The notes under the pieces: generated by a model | Databases searched by the model: none | Seen by the model: the letters and a program-made list of their open reading frames with translations, nothing else | Told to the model about the DNA's origin: nothing | Translations under genes and position numbers: made by a program | NCBI GenBank assembly: GCA_000934455.1 | Contig: KN882375.1 | Span: 318,415-340,178 of the forward strand | Source of the DNA: Apostichopus parvimensis | Lineage: Eukaryota; Echinodermata; Holothuroidea; Aspidochirotida; Stichopodidae | Length of the DNA stretch: 21,764 bases | Reading direction: 5' to 3' | Shown: positions 19,161 through 21,764 of the stretch, piece by piece | Numbering within the stretch: the stretch's first letter is position 1 | Layout: each line of letters begins with the position of its first letter

Positions 19161-20593
19161 TTATCGCCGTTTTGAGCTAGGGGTACAAATTTGTCTTTGA
19201 ACCTAAAATGTTTGGCCTCATGGGCCCAAAATTGGTGGAATCTGAAAAATGGCCTGAAATTTGGTGGGCCATAAAGTTTTGTGGGCACTAAATTTTTGAG
19301 CTCGAAAAGGTATGAGCTCTGCACCATTGGTGCTCTAGTTTAATAAGTACAGTTCGGGTGGTCGTACAGACTTGTCATGTTGGTTTTTGGAATCAGTGTG
19401 ACAAACTACATTTGACTTTGAGGTCAAAGGTCAAATCTTGCAAAATATGCTCTTTTTAGGAGATATGGTGCAAAACCAAAAAAGTTTGTCAATATTTTGA
19501 TATATTAGAGTTCTATGTGCTCTATAGAGTAAACCAACTCTCGGTTCAATTGGACACCCAGTTCTCAAGTTATGAGGGGCCAAAGGTTGGTCTTGATACC
19601 TTATCAGCATTAACATTGTGTGTGTACTGTACATTGAAGCACATAAACAATTTTAGGACAGAGTGCACATTGAGGGGAACGTTTTTGATAAAAAGTATCA
19701 GGTCATCCAAGGTCATTCAAGGTTGCTTATATGCAAAAAAATGCCAACCTATGCTAATTTTTGCAACAACTTCTAGTCATGAAGTCTGACATGGCTGATA
19801 TATTGGGACACGTTGTGAATGAATAAGAGGCACATGTTCCAAAACAACCATTATGTAGTCCAAGGTCACCAAAGGTCAATTATGGGTCAAAATGTTGTTT
19901 TTTCGTAACAACTTGTGAAACTACCATTGACAGGGTGCGACAGGGTTGATATTTGTGGACTAGTTGAGAATGGGGTAAGGGATCGTTTCCAAACATAACA
20001 GTCATGTGATCCAAGGTCAACAAAGGTCAAGTAGGGGTAAAAAACTAGTACTTTTGCAATAACTTGAGAACCAAATGTCCATCAAGGTTGGGAGTTACGT
20101 AATCCAATAGTCGACCTGAAATTGGGTGACCTTTGACCTCAGGTTGACCTCCAGTGACATGTATTTGTTTCTTTCAAGTTGGTTATTTGAATTTTTGTGG
20201 CCATATTCTGATCTAAATTGTCCATAAGTTGACTCCTCTGCAACCTTTGTGTGCGAAGTTATTAAAGATCAAGGTTTTGTTTGTTTTTGTTAAAATTCTA
20301 AATAAGTACAGTTAGGATGATTCTGTGATTTCGGTAAAAAAAGCCAACTCTTGCTCATATCAGACACCTGGTCCTCAACAGGTTCTCAAAAGGACCAACG
20401 GTTGATTTGTGATATTTTTGGCAATAATATTGTGTGTGTACATCGGAACACATAACAAGTTAAGGACAGTGCTGCTCCCTTGTTAATATTCCTTACAAGC
20501 AAGGAACCATAGTGCCCTTGGGCTCTTGTTAGTAAGGGAAGGCTCGCAAATTTAACCGGCGATGATCGAAGGCCCAGCCAGCAGCACACCACT

Positions 20594-20666
20594 GCTCATT
20601 ATGCAGCCTGCATATCGCTCACGCTTGAGTGCACACACCCACGGTAACTCCGTGAAAGTAATGAGC
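20594..20666. other. 73-base multi-stem structure, possible structured RNA or element core
   Basis: GCTCATTA (20594-20601) pairs perfectly with TAATGAGC (20659-20666). Inside lie TGCA-GCC-TGCA, CTCA-CGCT-TGAG and CACGG-TAACT-CCGTG, three further stems, giving a cloverleaf-like fold. It is not a canonical tRNA: the T-arm equivalent has a 5-base loop, four unpaired bases separate it from the outer stem, and no B-box sequence is seen. It is locally GC-richer than its surroundings and starts 64 bp after the composite repeat. Confidence 0.3.
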
Positions 20667-20696
20667 ATTGAGCTCCCAACACAGAAGCGCTGCTAT

Positions 20697-20710
20697 TGTT
20701 TGTAAACAAA
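20697..20710. promoter_or_regulatory. paired forkhead-like site
   Basis: TGTTTGTAAACAAA contains GTAAACA, the core forkhead (FOX) motif, and TGTTTGT, a weaker one in the other orientation, overlapping. There is no assigned gene start nearby. Confidence 0.25.
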
Positions 20711-21764
20711 AGCGGTACTTGGCTTTTCCTGGTCTGTGGTTTTTACGTAACAATGCCACTCTGACCACAGTAGGAGATTTATTTCAAGAACGAGTTGAAA
20801 TCTTCATAAACTATTTTCGTATCGAATGTTTCAAAATACTTTCAGACTTCTTTTCCTGTACAAAGTATTCTCATTCACTGATCCATCTCTCTTTTCTCTT
20901 AGTAGATGATTTGATTCATAAAGAAGAAAACAAATATACCACATTATGTGTATTAATTCTTAATAGATTCTGTAAGACTTTTTTACAGGACAGCCTCGAA
21001 GTTTCGGCAACCGACTTGTACATCAATAGCAAAGTGCAGAACAGAATTTTGTTACTTAATAATTGTTTGATAAAGGAGCTGAGTTGATTGATATCCTCAC
21101 GTGTGTGTTGTCTTTTTCTTAAGTCCCATTTACGCAAATTATTTGATTACCATTTTATCAAGAGCGAAACATGCACATGACAAATTACGAAACTTATCAA
21201 AGAGAAGAATGTTTTCCATTCCAATTTTGCTTGCTAAGTTACTTAAAAATATGAAGGAATAAATTTGTATATTCAATGGAAAAGGAAAAAAATCCACCCA
21301 ACAACTTTGAAGCAGGGCCGGTTAAAAACAAAACATGTTTCTCGTCCGCGCAAGCGGCCTCCCTTTTCCTGATTCCCGAGTCTATTCGGATTACAAGAAA
21401 TCTAACTATCCTTAAAAATTATTTTGTAAAGGTTGCCACATATTCCAAACTAGTATTAGAGCAAGAAAGGAAGAAAAATGGCAGCCCGTTTTTTTTCAGA
21501 AATTAGTACGAGAAACATGTATTTTATTTGGATAATAGAACAACTTTCGTTAATGTGGTTAAATTAATATTTACCTAACCTAGCTATATGTCGATTTTAT
21601 AAAACCTTCATGAAAACCGACTTTTTTTTAAATGGATTTTGAAGCTCAGTCAACAATTTAAAAAATGCTTACTGCTGTCAAACAATACATTCGTATTTAT
21701 TCCAATAAAGATCCACAAAGGATAAAAATGCTAAGTAGAGCTTACTAAAGAGAAATAGAAACTG
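20711..21764. other. AT-rich stretch, no supported gene
   Basis: A 139-codon open frame (20668-21087, plus) contains no ATG at all and no recognisable domain, so it is not a stand-alone gene. Acceptor-like sites (GACTTTTTTACAG ending 20990; CCCGTTTTTTTTCAG ending 21500) lack a following donor or phase match to the exon at 16337. No repeats stand out. Confidence 0.4.

Larger units (their letters stand above)
18045..19336 (+). mobile_element. young AGCTCATACC-family copy 2 (Helentron-like), with empty-site paralogue
   Basis: It has the same 28-bp palindromic 5' end (18045-18072), CTATCACT minisatellite (18091-18146), GGTCA core, exon-like segment, G-tract and GGTATGAGCT (19309-19318). The 3' hairpin GCACCATTGGTGC and CTCTAG end near 19337. 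The host sequence is broken cleanly: AAGTTTTGTTTTT on the left, then AATAAGTACAGTT on the right. Block B keeps the uninterrupted version (AAGGTTTTGTTTG through AAATAAGTACAGTT, about 20271-20315). No target duplication longer than one or two T/A bases is evident, as expected for Helentron-type insertion. No replication protein is encoded. Confidence 0.65.
17395..20530. mobile_element. composite repeat with an internal duplication, interrupted by a Helentron-like insertion
   Basis: The left edge carries GGTTCCTT (17403-17410) and CAAGCAAGGAACC (17415-17427). The right edge repeats CAAGCAAGGAACC (20496-20508) before GGGCTCTTGTT (20520-20530). Inverted, the right edge reads ACTATGGTTCCTTGCTTG, like the left ACTATTTTTGGTTCCTT. 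The interior has two related blocks: A (17590-18044 continuing at 19338-19660) and B (19890-20475). They share CAAGGTTGGGAGTTACG at 17821 and 20083, TGACCTTTGACCT and AATAAGTACAGTT. Without the 18045-19336 insertion the period is about 0.97 kb. No coding frame. The left boundary is uncertain. Confidence 0.55.

Noticed and set aside
20594..20666. tRNA gene
   Set aside because: The stems do not have tRNA spacing, the loop sizes are wrong and no A-box or B-box promoter is present.
20668..21087. Longest open frame in the window, 139 codons, plus strand
   Set aside because: It has no ATG anywhere, begins at a TTG, shows no recognisable domain and has no donor for an exon interpretation.

Overview
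This is a non-coding, AT-rich stretch of an animal nuclear genome. There are no bacterial-style operons. The longest open frames have no ATG or resemble nothing I recognise. Several segments look like small exons bounded by GT/AG signals. The DNA is dominated by non-autonomous transposons, tandem repeats full of AGGTCA-type motifs, poly-G tracts and frequent TAGGCCTA-type words. That texture suggests a marine deuterostome invertebrate, most likely an echinoderm. This is an impression from sequence style, not a demonstrated identity.

Layout. 1-168 is the end of a hAT-like element. 169-3344 is mostly single-copy, with a pair of perfect CRE palindromes (2317-2341) and a small terminal-inverted-repeat element (2391-2524). 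3353-6193 is a hAT-type element with a perfect 8-bp target duplication. A second hAT-type element (3767-5142) with its own perfect 8-bp duplication is nested in it, and so is a third terminal-inverted-repeat element (5308-5995). 6533-6591 is a good candidate internal exon. 7257-7643 is another short element. 7890-9010 is an old, 9573-10820 a young and 18045-19336 a second young copy of a family I call the AGCTCATACC family. It has palindromic ends, an 8-bp minisatellite, GGTCA-rich units and a 3' hairpin followed by CTAG. This resembles non-autonomous Helentrons (HINE/DINE-like elements). The first young copy sits inside a TA-flanked MITE (9549-11093). The second sits inside a larger composite repeat (17395-20530), whose internal paralogue preserves the empty site.

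10821-16336 is mainly single-copy. It holds a possible terminal exon with a poly(A) signal (13003-13145), a 138-bp tandem array (13795-14550) and a small palindromic array (15611-15690). 16337-16416 is the best coding candidate: an exon with a strong-context ATG and a GTAAGT donor. If 6533-6591 is spliced to it, one frame stays open through the junction and into that ATG, so the two may belong to one plus-strand gene with a 9.7-kb intron and further exons beyond the window. 20594-20666 is a compact predicted multi-stem structure. The rest, to 21764, is AT-rich with no supportable gene.

The strongest biology here is transposon biology: four host/guest nestings that give a relative insertion order, a young family carrying an exon-like reading frame on its minus strand, and repeats that spread perfect DR1 and DR4 nuclear-receptor-type motifs.
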